Below, in pieces: positions 1 through 9,491 of a stretch of DNA of 64,000 nt. The notes beneath the pieces are model-generated. The model worked only from the letters and a program-made list of their open reading frames with translations, did no database searches and had not been told where the DNA came from. The stretch's first letter is position 1, and each line of letters starts with the position of its first letter. The position numbers and the translations under genes are program-made. The DNA comes from Methanobrevibacter millerae (GTDB lineage Archaea; Methanobacteriota; Methanobacteria; Methanobacteriales; Methanobacteriaceae), in assembly GCF_900103415.1 (NCBI RefSeq), contig NZ_FMXB01000003.1, positions 48,522 to 112,521 on the forward strand, in the 5' to 3' direction.

Positions 1-207
1 AAGTTCGAAGCCAAGATTCTTGACGGTCAGGGTAAAGCATATCCTGGTCAGAAAGTAACCTTCAACATCAACGGAGTCTTCTATGAAAGAATTACTGGTG
101 ATGACGGTATTGCCAGGTTGAACATTAACCTGATGGCTGGCGAATACATTATTACTTCCAGCTACAACGGAATGAACGCCGCAAACAAAGTTACCATTTC
201 AAGTTAG
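1..207 (+). CDS. Adhesin-like surface protein, C-terminal fragment (5' end outside window)
   Basis: The window opens inside a reading frame that ends at TAG 205-207. Its 68 residues form one Ig-like terminal repeat with the signatures FNINGVFYER and RLNINLMAGEYIITS. The protein sequence is identical to the last 68 residues of the next gene (446-4282). The DNA differs at only four positions, all synonymous. The fragment is therefore the tail of a paralogous large secreted protein lying to the left. Such terminal repeats in Methanobrevibacter adhesin-like proteins are presumed to act outside the cell, probably as stalk or wall-contact domains; that role is inference. Nothing can be said about its N-terminal part. 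Confidence 0.85.
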   Translation, partial: KFEAKILDGQGKAYPGQKVTFNINGVFYERITGDDGIARLNINLMAGEYIITSSYNGMNAANKVTISS

Positions 208-244
208 GGAAATCAACTTTCCTTAACCTTTTTTTTATTTTTTT
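208..244 (+). terminator. Hairpin and T-tract terminator of the partial adhesin gene
   Basis: Directly after the stop codon, GGAAA (208-212) and TTTCC (218-222) form a 5-bp stem with a TCAAC loop, followed by two T-runs. The same arrangement with a TTAAT loop follows the paralogous gene at 4283, so the near-identity of the two gene ends extends into the terminator. Confidence 0.6.
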
Positions 245-342
245 GAATAATATTCAGTGTTTTTTTTATTTGTAGTGTTAAATAGCTTATTTTTACTCTA
301 ATTTTTCGAAAACGCTTTTATTTTCTTTAAAATCGATATATA

Positions 343-350
343 TTTATATA
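343..350 (+). promoter_or_regulatory. TATA box of adhesin-like gene 446-4282
   Basis: TTTATATA lies about 100 bp before the ATG in an otherwise unstructured AT-rich spacer. It matches the archaeal TATA consensus and would give a leader of roughly 70 nt. The assignment is by sequence only. Confidence 0.45.
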
Positions 351-445
351 TCTTTTGATAAAACTTTAAGTATCATTTAAGCATTTATTCTATAAAGGAA
401 GTTAAATGCTTTATTTGGTAATTCAAATATTTTGGAGTAAAAATT

Positions 446-3400
446 ATGAAAAAGAAATTTTTAATTTTTATTTGTCTGATTTTATTCATTGTCTCAATAG
501 CTGGCGTATCGGCGGCAGATGATGTAAATCAGGTAGTTGATGATACCTTAAGCGTATCTCAAGAAAACAATGAAGTTTTAAACGATAATCCTGGTACTTA
601 TTCACAACTGATTGGTGAAGCGGGTTCTGGGGGAAATATTACATTAACCAAGAGTATTTATACCTATGATTCCGGCGGCACCATTAATATTACTCAACCT
701 GGAGTTATAGATGGTAAGGGCGCTATAATTGACATGACGGGTTCATATCTTGATAGGGTTTTCAGCATCGAATCCGATGGCGTGACTCTTAAAAACATGG
801 TTTTCAAAAATCTTGATTATGCTGATTCCTATGATTCAGGTGATGATTATAATCCTGATGATGACGGTTCAGGCGATGGACATGAATTGGGCTATAATGA
901 TGATGGCGGCGTAATTTATATCGGTTCATTTAAAAATCTGGAAATTATTAACTGTACTTTCTCTGACAATGGTTTAAGCTCTGAATCTCTAGGAGGTTCT
1001 GCCATTTTCATTGATGAGCAAAGCCGTGATATTAAAATCACCGACTGTTCCTTTGAAAATAATGAAGGCCCTTCCATGGAGGGCGGCGGCGCAATTCGTA
1101 TTGAAAGCGCTGAAAATATAGAAATCGATAATTGCCGATTCAATGAAAATTCAGCATATAACAATGGTGGTGCCGTTTATATCCGTTCCTCCAATTATGT
1201 TTCCATCAGCAATAGTGATTTTAAAAACAACCGTGCAATAAAAGGCGGTGCGGTTTTAAGCGCCTATTCAAGCAATATTACTATGGATAATAATGATTTT
1301 ACAGATAACCATGCCGTATTTGAAGGAGGTGCTGTCAGTATTTCTTATGGACATGATGTCTATATAAGCAATTCTTCATTTAAAAATAATGCTTTATCAT
1401 CAGAAGAAGCAAATTATGGTGGTGCAATTTCCATTTCAGTACGTTCTGACGTTTTTATCTATGATTCATCCTTTGAAAACAACAAGGCATCTTCAGATGA
1501 GGTAAGTTATGGTGGCGCTATTGCAACCGTAAGCAATATGGCACCAGAATATAATTTCAGAGCTTTTCTTTTAGTAGATAACTGTAATTTCACATCTAAT
1601 GTTGTAGATAGTGAATTTGAACATGGTGGAGGAGCCATATACAACGGTCATGGTGATAACAGTATTTTAAGCAATTGTAACTTTATTAATAATGTTGCTA
1701 AAGGTTATGGTGATGAATATATTAGTGGGGGTGCCGTTTACTGGGAAGGTGAAAACGGTACTGTAAGCAACTGTAATTTTGTTGAAAATTCTGCAAGCAC
1801 AGGCGGAGCCCTTTATTGGGATGCAGAGGAGGGTCTTTTGAAGGATTCCAATTTCAACAATAACAGCGCCATTTTGAATGGAGGTGCAGTCTCTGCAAAT
1901 AAATTAAACGTAAACAATTGTAATTTCACGGATTGTTCCTCACTTTATCAAGGAGGTGCTCTTAATGTTTTTGGCACAGTTAACGTGACTAAGAGTAATT
2001 TTGACAATAACTCAGCCACTTATTATGGAGGAGCATTGTTCTTTACTTCAGGAAATATTGAAAATTCCAATTTCACCAATAACTGGGCTTTCGGCATCTT
2101 TGAAGACGGATATGAATTCGGCAGCGGCGGAGCTGTATGGCTTCAGGGATCTGCTAATCTAACTAATTGTAACTTCATCAACAACACTGCAACTTCAGGT
2201 GGAGCATTGGAAGTTTATGACATCGGAGGCTATGACTATAGTAGGATCTCATCCCTCGTGAGTGTTTCAAATTGCCAATTTGTAAATAACAATGCAACTC
2301 TGGGAGGCAGTGCTATCGGGTCATGTTCCAATATAACCATTGAAAAGTCCTCATTTATTGAAAATAAAGGTGATAACGGGGCACTCTATTTTAACAATGA
2401 ACTCAGTTATAAACATCCTAATATGACAATCTCCTTGACGGATATAGAGTTTAAGGACAACACTCCCGGTGATTATGGTGGAGGAATAACATTCTATGAT
2501 AATATATTGTCATTATCTGTTTATTCCGATGGATTTGATATGGCTCGTGAATACGCATCCGGTGAAGTGTCAGTTGACATTGCAGGCGAATCATTTAAAA
2601 AGGCTTTTGATTCTGAAGGTAAAGTTGATTTTGATTTAAGCAGCGTTTCTTCAGGTACCTGGGATACAATGATTTCATATTCAGAAAATGGCAAATTCTC
2701 TTCTTTTAAAGCCAATATTCCATTAACTATTGAATCCGGCGAACCATCAATTAATTTAACCGCATCAGATGTGACTAAGTATTATGGTGGTCCTGAATCT
2801 CTAGAAATTACTTTAACCAAAAATGCTCTGCCTGTAAGTGGTGCAAACATTACTGTTAATCTGAATGGTAAAAATGAAAGTGTAACTACTGATAATAAAG
2901 GTAAAGCCTACTGTGAACTTGATTTAGATGTTGGCGTTTATGATGCAGTTGCATATTACAAGGATATCACTGCTGATGCAAAGGTTACTGTTAATCAGGC
3001 CAGCACCAACACAACCCTCTCATTTTCGGTTAATGGTAAAAACGTTACTTTAACTGCAACCGTCAACTCCACCAATCCGACAGGTGAAGTTGTATTCACT
3101 GTAAACGGTGAAAATTATACTGCATCTTTAGCTGATTCTAAAGCGACATATGCCTTGTCTAACTTGACTGCAGGCAATTACACTGCAAAAGCAGCCTATA
3201 CTGGGGATGTTAATCACAAATCTTCCATATCAAATGATGTTTCATTCAATATCAGCGATTACTATATTGTAATTAATGCTCCAGACTTGATTAAATATTA
3301 TCATGGTCCTGAACGCTTTACAGCTAATTTGACCGATAATGAAGGAAATCCTGTTACTAATGTTTCAGTTAATTTTACAATTAACGGAAATACGTACGCC

Positions 3401-4282
3401 AGAGTCACTGATAGCAACGGTATCGCTTCAATGGCAATAAACCTTAACAGTGGTGTTTATCCGATTACGACTCGTTATGATGTTTATGAATTTTCATCAA
3501 CCGTAACAATCAAGGAAACGGTTTCCGGAGAAAACATTACTAAGATGTTTAGAAACGGAACCCAGTACTATGCAACCTTCTATGATACTGCAGGTAATAC
3601 ATTAGCTAACAACACTGCTGTCGAGTTCAACATCAACGGTGTTTTCTATACTCGTTACACCAACGAGAAAGGTGTTGCACGTATGAACATCAACCTGAAC
3701 CCTGGCGAGTACGTAATTACGGCTAAAAACCCTAATTCAACCGAACAGTACACGAATATCATTACTGTATTGCCTACAATCGTTGAAAACTACGATCTGA
3801 CCAAGTATTACAAGAACGCTTCACAGTATTCACTTAGAATACTTGACGAAAAAGGCAATCCTGTAAAGGCAGGTGTAGCTGTAAGGTTAAATATTAATGG
3901 AGTCTTTTATACGAGAACATCCAACGATGACGGTTACGTTAAAATGAACATCAACCTTGAACCTGGCGAATATACTATTACGGCCGAGTACAATGGTTTA
4001 ATGGCATCAAACAAAATCAAGGTCTTATCCGTTATTGAAACCCATGACCTGGTCATGAAATACAAGGACGGATCCAAGTTCGAAGCCAAGATTCTTGACG
4101 GTCAGGGTAAAGCATATCCTGGTCAGAAAGTAACCTTCAACATCAACGGAGTCTTCTATGAAAGAATTACCGGTGATGACGGTATTGCAAGGTTGAACAT
4201 TAACCTGATGGCCGGCGAATACATTATTACTTCCAGCTATAACGGAATGAACGCCGCAAACAAAGTTACCATTTCAAGTTAG
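446..4282 (+). CDS. Adhesin-like protein 1: secreted beta-helix plus Ig-like repeat protein (1278 aa)
   Basis: A large secreted surface protein. Residues 1-24 are a signal peptide (MKKKF start, long hydrophobic core, VSA cleavage site). Residues about 60-690 are a right-handed parallel beta-helix with repeated GGA(I/V/L) turns and N-rich CNF/SNF rungs, like chlamydial Pmp and pectate-lyase-type repeats. About residue 765 onward are Ig-like domains; one near 853-940 resembles Big_3_5. The tail is a series of roughly 80-residue repeats marked NINGVFY(T/E)R and NINL.PGEY. There is no C-terminal membrane segment and no LPxTG motif. ATG 446 is preceded by GGAG at 434-437. The last 207 bp nearly match the gene tail at 1-207. 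A function in adhesion to feed, host or other microbes is inferred from the family; no ligand can be read from the sequence. Confidence 0.85.
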   Translation: MKKKFLIFICLILFIVSIAGVSAADDVNQVVDDTLSVSQENNEVLNDNPGTYSQLIGEAGSGGNITLTKSIYTYDSGGTINITQPGVIDGKGAIIDMTGSYLDRVFSIESDGVTLKNMVFKNLDYADSYDSGDDYNPDDDGSGDGHELGYNDDGGVIYIGSFKNLEIINCTFSDNGLSSESLGGSAIFIDEQSRDIKITDCSFENNEGPSMEGGGAIRIESAENIEIDNCRFNENSAYNNGGAVYIRSSNYVSISNSDFKNNRAIKGGAVLSAYSSNITMDNNDFTDNHAVFEGGAVSISYGHDVYISNSSFKNNALSSEEANYGGAISISVRSDVFIYDSSFENNKASSDEVSYGGAIATVSNMAPEYNFRAFLLVDNCNFTSNVVDSEFEHGGGAIYNGHGDNSILSNCNFINNVAKGYGDEYISGGAVYWEGENGTVSNCNFVENSASTGGALYWDAEEGLLKDSNFNNNSAILNGGAVSANKLNVNNCNFTDCSSLYQGGALNVFGTVNVTKSNFDNNSATYYGGALFFTSGNIENSNFTNNWAFGIFEDGYEFGSGGAVWLQGSANLTNCNFINNTATSGGALEVYDIGGYDYSRISSLVSVSNCQFVNNNATLGGSAIGSCSNITIEKSSFIENKGDNGALYFNNELSYKHPNMTISLTDIEFKDNTPGDYGGGITFYDNILSLSVYSDGFDMAREYASGEVSVDIAGESFKKAFDSEGKVDFDLSSVSSGTWDTMISYSENGKFSSFKANIPLTIESGEPSINLTASDVTKYYGGPESLEITLTKNALPVSGANITVNLNGKNESVTTDNKGKAYCELDLDVGVYDAVAYYKDITADAKVTVNQASTNTTLSFSVNGKNVTLTATVNSTNPTGEVVFTVNGENYTASLADSKATYALSNLTAGNYTAKAAYTGDVNHKSSISNDVSFNISDYYIVINAPDLIKYYHGPERFTANLTDNEGNPVTNVSVNFTINGNTYARVTDSNGIASMAINLNSGVYPITTRYDVYEFSSTVTIKETVSGENITKMFRNGTQYYATFYDTAGNTLANNTAVEFNINGVFYTRYTNEKGVARMNINLNPGEYVITAKNPNSTEQYTNIITVLPTIVENYDLTKYYKNASQYSLRILDEKGNPVKAGVAVRLNINGVFYTRTSNDDGYVKMNINLEPGEYTITAEYNGLMASNKIKVLSVIETHDLVMKYKDGSKFEAKILDGQGKAYPGQKVTFNINGVFYERITGDDGIARLNINLMAGEYIITSSYNGMNAANKVTISS

Positions 4283-4318
4283 GGAAATTAATTTTCCTTA
4301 ACACTTTTTTTATTTTTT
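4283..4318 (+). terminator. Hairpin and T-tract terminator of adhesin-like gene 1
   Basis: GGAAA (4283-4287) and TTTCC (4293-4297) pair around a TTAAT loop just after the stop codon, followed by T-runs. It is the counterpart of the terminator at 208-244. Confidence 0.6.
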
Positions 4319-4390
4319 AATTCACCAAAACAGGAAATTTTTAAATCTCTGAAAATTCCAACGCTCCGGATTTTATTCATTTTTTCAAAG

Positions 4391-4408
4391 AGTATATAAG
4401 TAACGTCC
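4391..4408 (+). promoter_or_regulatory. TATA box plus TAACGTCC element of the 4.5-kb small-gene locus
   Basis: AGTATATAAG (4391-4400) is a good archaeal TATA box and is followed at once by TAACGTCC (4401-4408). The same octamer sits next to a TATA-like element in front of the second winged-helix locus, on the minus strand at 50986-50993. It may be a shared operator; that is inference. Confidence 0.45.
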
Positions 4409-4508
4409 CACATAATAATCTTTAAAGATGTTTTTTTCTTAAGACATAATCTTGTCTTAGCTTAAAACACCACATACTTGATATTAACCATCTAAAGGAG
4501 GAAAAATA

Positions 4509-4715
4509 ATGTCTATTAATCATATTTCACCAAATGTTAAACAGAATAATCCAATCCCAAACAAGGTTTTAAACCCAAAAAAGATTCTGGATTCACTTAA
4601 TCATGATAAACCCGAAGGAAATAATGTCCTTGAAAACATTACGGGAATTATTGATGTTGAATCTGAATTAAATGCTGTTGAATTAAAAAAATTATCTCAG
4701 ATAAGAGGATTTTAA
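4509..4715 (+). CDS. Hypothetical small protein (68 aa)
   Basis: Not recognised. The ATG is preceded by a very strong ribosome binding site (AAAGGAGG, 4494-4501), which argues that this short frame is truly translated. The protein is polar, N- and K-rich, without signal peptide, membrane segment or cysteine, and ends in a helix-like segment rich in L and K. It is the first gene of a three-gene set with a winged-helix regulator 26 bp downstream and a DUF2283-like protein after that. The common promoter and tight spacing suggest one transcript. A role as a partner or ligand of the regulator is possible but unsupported. Confidence 0.6.
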   Translation: MSINHISPNVKQNNPIPNKVLNPKKILDSLNHDKPEGNNVLENITGIIDVESELNAVELKKLSQIRGF

Positions 4716-4741
4716 TATTATCAGAATTTCAGGTGATTTTT

Positions 4742-5008
4742 ATGATATTGGATGAATTTTTGGGCGAAAATGATAGAATTAAAATACTCGAAGAACTATT
4801 AGGCTACACAGATTATTTTTTGACTGTTGAAGAAATATCTCGAATGGCTGATGTTTCACAGAAAAGAGTTCAAAATCATTTGAAGCAATTAAAAGACATT
4901 GGCATTTTGGAAGTTGAAAACAAAAGGTTTAAACTAAACAAAAACGATAAAAGGGTTTTGGCATTGGGATTAATCGAAACCCATGAATTTCAAAGAAGAT
5001 TAGATTAA
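4742..5008 (+). CDS. Winged-helix-turn-helix regulator (88 aa)
   Basis: A small DNA-binding protein. After an N-terminal helix (ILDEFLG) comes an HTH core, LTVEEISRMADVSQKRVQNH, then LKQLKDIGILEVENKRF, the typical third helix and wing of ArsR/MarR-like winged helices. ATG 4742 is preferred over an in-frame GTG at 4733 because AGGTGA (4731-4736) then serves as the ribosome binding site with 5-nt spacing. It shares pattern and order with the regulator at 50503-50961: an F.G or FLGEN start, an (L/V)xDI.I hinge, and F.LN after the wing. Its likely role is local, perhaps autoregulatory, control of the small-gene locus; targets are unknown. Confidence 0.75.
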   Translation: MILDEFLGENDRIKILEELLGYTDYFLTVEEISRMADVSQKRVQNHLKQLKDIGILEVENKRFKLNKNDKRVLALGLIETHEFQRRLD

Positions 5009-5032
5009 TGAGATTCTTATTGGTGAAGTAAA

Positions 5033-5389
5033 ATGTCAAACAATCAAGCAGAATATGATTATGACGACAATGGAGATTCCCTGTTCATCTGTCTGATTAA
5101 TCATTATAAATATAAGCATTCCGTTGAACTGGATAATGACGTAATTTTGGATTTGGATATTAACGATAAGCCCATGGCGGTTGAATTCCTGAATGCTTCA
5201 AAACTCTTTAACGCAAACAAATCTTATTTAAATGATTTAAATAAAATAACTCTTAAAATAAAGGTAACAAAAGATTCAATCACTTTAAACTGCATTATCC
5301 GAAATAACAACAATTCATTTAAGCTAAACGCCATCACAGACAATTGCGATAACATCCCTAAAGTTGAAACTCAATTACTTTACTCATAG
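5033..5389 (+). CDS. DUF2283-like protein (118 aa)
   Basis: The first 60 residues fit the DUF2283 pattern: a YDYDDNGDSLFI strand, then VELDNDVILDLDINDKP and a VEFLNAS ending. The second half (LNDLNKITLKIKVTKDSITL) is an extra beta-rich extension that I do not recognise. It lies 24 bp after the winged-helix gene, with GGTGAAGT before its ATG. DUF2283 proteins are short, of unknown function, and in archaea are often seen next to small regulators. No catalytic motif is visible. The family call is by eye. Confidence 0.6.
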   Translation: MSNNQAEYDYDDNGDSLFICLINHYKYKHSVELDNDVILDLDINDKPMAVEFLNASKLFNANKSYLNDLNKITLKIKVTKDSITLNCIIRNNNNSFKLNAITDNCDNIPKVETQLLYS

Positions 5390-5650
5390 TATGTGTATCA
5401 AGCCAAACATTTTTTCTTTTTTCCACATCACAATCAATTAAATTAACTTCACAAACAATTAAACACAAACATTAAACCTAAAGCATTAATTTAATCATAC
5501 CAAAATCCAATATTTCAATAGCTTTTCCAAGTACAACTCACCAATAAAAAATCCAAAGAAAAACTATTTTAATCATAGAAATTAAAAATAATAGTATTAT
5601 TGACTAAGTTATTTTTACTTTTTCAATTGTAAAACCAAGAGGTTATTTTC
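5390..5650 (+). other. Intergenic region before ppsA
   Basis: 261 bp of AT-rich, G-poor spacer. An AT-only palindrome, AATAATAGTATTATT (5587-5601), lies 50-64 bp before the ppsA start, and GAGGT at 5639-5643 is the ppsA ribosome binding site. No open frame or RNA gene was recognised. Confidence 0.5.
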
Positions 5651-7927
5651 ATGTACGTACAGAAATTTGAGGATTTAAATAAATCTGATATTGGGATTGC
5701 AGGTGGAAAAGGAGCTAATTTGGGAGAACTGACCCAAGCTGGCATTCCTGTACCGCCTGGCTTTGTAGTAACTGCAGGAACTTATGAAAAATTCATGGAA
5801 GACTCTGGAATCAACGATAAAGTTTTAGACATTCTTGATAAAATCGACATCAATGATACCAAGGCTCTTCAGGCTGCAGCCGAAGAAATCAAGTCAATCA
5901 TCATTGAAACTCCTATTCCGGAAGACATGATAATGTTCATTAAGGAAGCCTACAACCAGCTTTGTCAAAAAGTTGGCGAGGAAGACACTGACGTTGCTAT
6001 CAGGTCATCCGCAACCGCTGAAGACCTTCCTGAAGCTTCATTTGCAGGCCAGCAGGACACTTTCCTTCATGTAAGCGGAGACGATGAGGTAATCGAATAT
6101 ATCAGAAAATGTTGGGCATCCCTCTTTGAGGCAAGGGCAATTTTCTACAGAGAAGAAAACAACTTTGAACACTCAAAAGTTTTAATAGCTGTTGTAGTTC
6201 AAAAGATGGCTGTTGCAGACAAGGCCGGTGTAATGTTTACCGTAAACCCATCCACCGGTGAAGACATCGCATTAATCGAAGGATCATGGGGTCTCGGTGA
6301 GGCTGTAGTGTCCGGTGACGTAACTCCAGACAACTATCAGGTTGCCAAGGCCAACAATGAAATTTTAAACGTAACGATATCCGATAAGAAGGTAATGTAT
6401 ACCAACGACGAAAGCGGAACAAGTGTAAAGGTTGACGTTCCGGAAGAATTAAGAAAAGAAAGAGTATTATCCGACGAAGAGCTCATAGAATTAACCGAAA
6501 TGGGTAAAAGGGTACAGGCACACTACGGCGAGCCAATGGATACCGAATGGGCATTCGAAAGGGACAATTTATTCTTATTACAGGCAAGGCCTATCACAAC
6601 CTTAGGCGACGTTGAAGAAACGACAGTTGAAGACGCAGGCGTTGAAGGAGACGTTCTCGTAAGAGGTTTAGGCGCAAGCCCTGGTATTGCAACAGGTATG
6701 GTTAAAATCGTTTTAGACATCGACGAACTTGACAAAATCGAAGAAGGCGACGTCATGGTTACCACAATGACCACTCCTGACATGGTGCCTGCAATGAGAA
6801 GGGCAAGCGGTATCGTAACCGACGAAGGAGGAGTAACCTGTCACGCTTCAATCATTTCACGTGAACTCGGTATTCCTTGTGTTGTAGGAACCGGAGACGC
6901 CACTCAAACCTTAAAGGAAAATACAGGCGTTACCTTAGACGGTAAGAAAGGTCTCGTATTTGAAGGAATCACTGAAGTCAAGGAAGAAGCAGCTGCTCAG
7001 ACTGTTGTAGCCGCTGAAGCTCCAATTCTAACAGTAACTGAAGTCAAGGCAAACGTAAGTATGCCCGAAGCTGCCGAAAGGGCTGCCGCTACCGGTGCAG
7101 ACGGTGTAGGACTTTTAAGAACCGAACACCTTATGTTAACCGCCGGAGTCCACCCTGGAAAATTCATCGCAGACGGAAGGGAAGACGAGCTAATCGACAC
7201 AATTGCAGACAACGTTCAGATTGTTGCAGACGCATTCTATCCAAAACCTGTATGGTACAGGACCCTGGACGCTCCTACAGATGAATTCATCACCCTTGAA
7301 GGCGGTGAAAACGAACCTCGCGAACATAACCCAATGCTCGGTTGGAGAGGTATCAGAAGGGAGCTTGACCAGCCTGAAATCCTTAAATGCGAATTCAAGG
7401 CCATTAAGAAACTGCACGAAAAGGGATACACAAACATAGGCATCATGATTCCATTATCACAGTCTCCTGCTGAATTGGTTAAGGCTAAGGAACTGTGTGC
7501 TGAAGTCGGATTCATTCCTCACAAGGACGTAGACTTCGGTATGATGGTTGAAATCCCTGCAGCCGCAATTATAATCGACGAATACTTAAAAATCGGCGTT
7601 GACTTTGTAAGTCTTGGAACCAACGACTTAACCCAGTACACTCTTGCGGTTGACAGAAACAACGAGTTCGTTGCAAAGCACTATACTGAAGAGCACCCTG
7701 CAGTAATGAAACTGATTGAAAGGACAATCAGGAAATGCGCTGAAGCCGGTGTAACATGCAGTATCTGTGGTCAGGCAGGAAGCGTACCTCATATCGTTGA
7801 AAAACTCGTTAAATTTGGAATTACGTCCGTAAGTTCAAATGCAGACGCTATAGCTGAAGTCAGAAAGACCGTAGCTAGAGCCGAACAAAAAATTATTCTG
7901 GAAGCTGCCCGTAAGCGTCTCGAATAA
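5651..7927 (+). CDS. ppsA: Phosphoenolpyruvate synthase (758 aa)
   Basis: Converts pyruvate, ATP and water to PEP, AMP and phosphate, the gluconeogenic entry step for a CO2-fixing methanogen that makes pyruvate from acetyl-CoA. The three family domains appear in order. The ATP-grasp/pyruvate-binding domain (1-330) has GGKGANLGEL near the start and the RSSATAEDLP motif. The swivelling phosphohistidine domain has GGVTCHASIISREL, with catalytic His398. The C-terminal PEP-binding TIM barrel has LGTNDLTQYTLAVDRN and the SICGQ acid/base Cys706. Length is normal for a single-chain archaeal PpsA. The start has GAGGT 8 nt upstream. The gene stands alone, with its own spacer upstream and a T-rich terminator downstream. 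Confidence 0.95.
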   Translation: MYVQKFEDLNKSDIGIAGGKGANLGELTQAGIPVPPGFVVTAGTYEKFMEDSGINDKVLDILDKIDINDTKALQAAAEEIKSIIIETPIPEDMIMFIKEAYNQLCQKVGEEDTDVAIRSSATAEDLPEASFAGQQDTFLHVSGDDEVIEYIRKCWASLFEARAIFYREENNFEHSKVLIAVVVQKMAVADKAGVMFTVNPSTGEDIALIEGSWGLGEAVVSGDVTPDNYQVAKANNEILNVTISDKKVMYTNDESGTSVKVDVPEELRKERVLSDEELIELTEMGKRVQAHYGEPMDTEWAFERDNLFLLQARPITTLGDVEETTVEDAGVEGDVLVRGLGASPGIATGMVKIVLDIDELDKIEEGDVMVTTMTTPDMVPAMRRASGIVTDEGGVTCHASIISRELGIPCVVGTGDATQTLKENTGVTLDGKKGLVFEGITEVKEEAAAQTVVAAEAPILTVTEVKANVSMPEAAERAAATGADGVGLLRTEHLMLTAGVHPGKFIADGREDELIDTIADNVQIVADAFYPKPVWYRTLDAPTDEFITLEGGENEPREHNPMLGWRGIRRELDQPEILKCEFKAIKKLHEKGYTNIGIMIPLSQSPAELVKAKELCAEVGFIPHKDVDFGMMVEIPAAAIIIDEYLKIGVDFVSLGTNDLTQYTLAVDRNNEFVAKHYTEEHPAVMKLIERTIRKCAEAGVTCSICGQAGSVPHIVEKLVKFGITSVSSNADAIAEVRKTVARAEQKIILEAARKRLE

Positions 7928-7963
7928 TTTTTAAACTTTTTTCTTTTTTTTAATATTTTTAGC
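7928..7963 (+). terminator. T-rich terminator after ppsA
   Basis: Several T-runs of 5 to 9 follow the stop codon without a clear stem. This is typical archaeal oligo-T termination. The mfnA start lies 17 bp further on. Confidence 0.45.
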
Positions 7964-7979
7964 AAAAACAGATGATTGT

Positions 7980-9140
7980 ATGAACGATTTACCAATAACT
8001 AAGGATGAAATACTGAAAGAACTGGATTCAATCCAGGCTGAAGACTTAAAGTACAGTGACGGAAGGATTTTAGGCTCAATGTGCACCGAAGCCCACCCAT
8101 TTGCCAAGGAAGTCTACATGAGATTTCTTGACAGCAACCTGGGAGATCCTGGATTGTTTAAGGGAACGAAATCCATTGAGGATGAAACCGTCAAAATCAT
8201 TGGTAGATTGCTTCATCTGGATAACGCCTACGGAAATATCGTAACCGGAGGAACCGAAGCAAACATCATGGCCATGCGCGCCGCAAGAAACCATGCAAGA
8301 AAATACAAGGGAATTAAAAACGGAGAAATAATAATTCCCAAATCAGCTCACTTTTCATTTAAAAAGGCCGCTGACATGATGAACCTTAAAATCGTCGAGG
8401 TCGACATCGACAAGAACTATAAAATAGACATTGCTTCATTAAGAGAAAAAATTACCGACAATACGGTTGCAATCGTTGCAATTGCCGGAACCACGGAACT
8501 GGGCTTAATCGACCCGATAGAAGAAATATCCGAAATCGCCTGTGAAAACAACATCTATTTCCATGTTGATGCAGCTTTCGGAGGATTTTCAATACCATTC
8601 TTAAGAAACGCCGGATATGAGTTTCCAGAATTCGATTTCACTTTAAAGGGAGTCTCATCAATAACTGTCGACCCGCATAAGATGGGTTTGGCTCCGATAC
8701 CTGCCGGAGGAATAATCTTTCGCAAAAAAGAGTATCTTGAAGTGATGGCTGTCGACTCACCATACTTGACAGTTAAAACCCAGTCAACTGTTGTTGGAAC
8801 GCGCGGAGGAGCATCAAGCGCTGCAACCTACGCGTTATTGAAATATTTTGGTAAAAAGGGATACTCTGAATTAGCCTTAAATTTAATGGATAACACTCAC
8901 TTTTTAAAGGAATCTCTAGAAGAAATAGGTTATGAACTGGTTGTTGAACCTGAACTCAACATTATAGCTTTCAATCATCCAACTAAGTCAGCGGATGAAT
9001 TGTCTAAAGAACTTGAAGAAATAAATGGGTGGAAAGTTTCAGTTGCACAATGTCCGAAGGCAATAAGGATTGTCCTCATGAACCATGTAACCAAAACCCA
9101 CTTAAAGGAATTAATGAAAGATTTAAAAGAGCTGTTTTAA
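7980..9140 (+). CDS. mfnA: L-tyrosine/L-aspartate decarboxylase MfnA (386 aa)
   Basis: A PLP-dependent group II decarboxylase. In methanogens it makes tyramine for methanofuran, and it can make beta-alanine for coenzyme A. Visible are [16 protein letters not shown] (PLP phosphate contact), HVDAAFGGF (Asp that holds the PLP ring nitrogen) and VDPHKMG, with the Schiff-base lysine at Lys234. Length fits the MJ0050 family. The ribosome binding site is weak (GATGAT upstream of ATG 7980). Its 3' end overlaps the convergent mptD gene by 4 bp. Together with MptD across the strand, it places C1-carrier biosynthesis in this segment. Confidence 0.92.
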   Translation: MNDLPITKDEILKELDSIQAEDLKYSDGRILGSMCTEAHPFAKEVYMRFLDSNLGDPGLFKGTKSIEDETVKIIGRLLHLDNAYGNIVTGGTEANIMAMRAARNHARKYKGIKNGEIIIPKSAHFSFKKAADMMNLKIVEVDIDKNYKIDIASLREKITDNTVAIVAIAGTTELGLIDPIEEISEIACENNIYFHVDAAFGGFSIPFLRNAGYEFPEFDFTLKGVSSITVDPHKMGLAPIPAGGIIFRKKEYLEVMAVDSPYLTVKTQSTVVGTRGGASSAATYALLKYFGKKGYSELALNLMDNTHFLKESLEEIGYELVVEPELNIIAFNHPTKSADELSKELEEINGWKVSVAQCPKAIRIVLMNHVTKTHLKELMKDLKELF

Positions 9141-9490
9141 ATCTCCTCAACGTACATCAGAGGATAGTTCAGCTCTTCAATGTATTCTATTCTTATCACT
9201 GCTTTTACGTCATCAACGACGGTGTGTATTCTAACGTCAAGCATGTCGCCGGAAAGGGAAATGTAGTCAAAGCCGGTATTGTCATTCAAATTGATTTTAA
9301 CCTCAACGTCCTCGATTGCAGGCTGCAATTTAAATGACTCCTCGATTGTGCGCTCAAGATTTTCTTTGGTAGCTTCGCTTACGGGAGTTCCGACGAACTG
9401 GTGAAACAGGGCGCCCATGCTGATTCCACCTTCGAAAATCGCACGCTCTCTTTTAGTAATATTTGAGAAATACTTTTCATTAACATCCAT
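9137..9490 (-). CDS. mptD: Dihydroneopterin aldolase, archaeal MptD type (117 aa)
   Basis: Cleaves 7,8-dihydroneopterin to 6-hydroxymethyl-dihydropterin in tetrahydromethanopterin synthesis. The archaeal family (formerly DUF372) is unrelated to bacterial FolB. Its signatures are visible: [17 protein letters not shown] at the N-terminus, then [10 protein letters not shown], and the terminal beta-rich half with [13 protein letters not shown]. Length matches the family (about 115-120 aa). The gene starts 1 bp after the stop of the sortase gene, with GGAGG inside the sortase 3' end as its ribosome binding site. It is therefore the last gene of a minus-strand operon with two envelope genes, an odd mixture. 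Confidence 0.9.
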   Translation of the reverse strand: MDVNEKYFSNITKRERAIFEGGISMGALFHQFVGTPVSEATKENLERTIEESFKLQPAIEDVEVKINLNDNTGFDYISLSGDMLDVRIHTVVDDVKAVIRIEYIEELNYPLMYVEEI

Positions 9491-9491
9491 T

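Noticed and set aside
5587-5601. Palindrome AATAATAGTATTATT before ppsA as an operator
   Set aside because: It is made almost only of A and T, and such palindromes are expected by chance in this spacer. No second copy was noticed.
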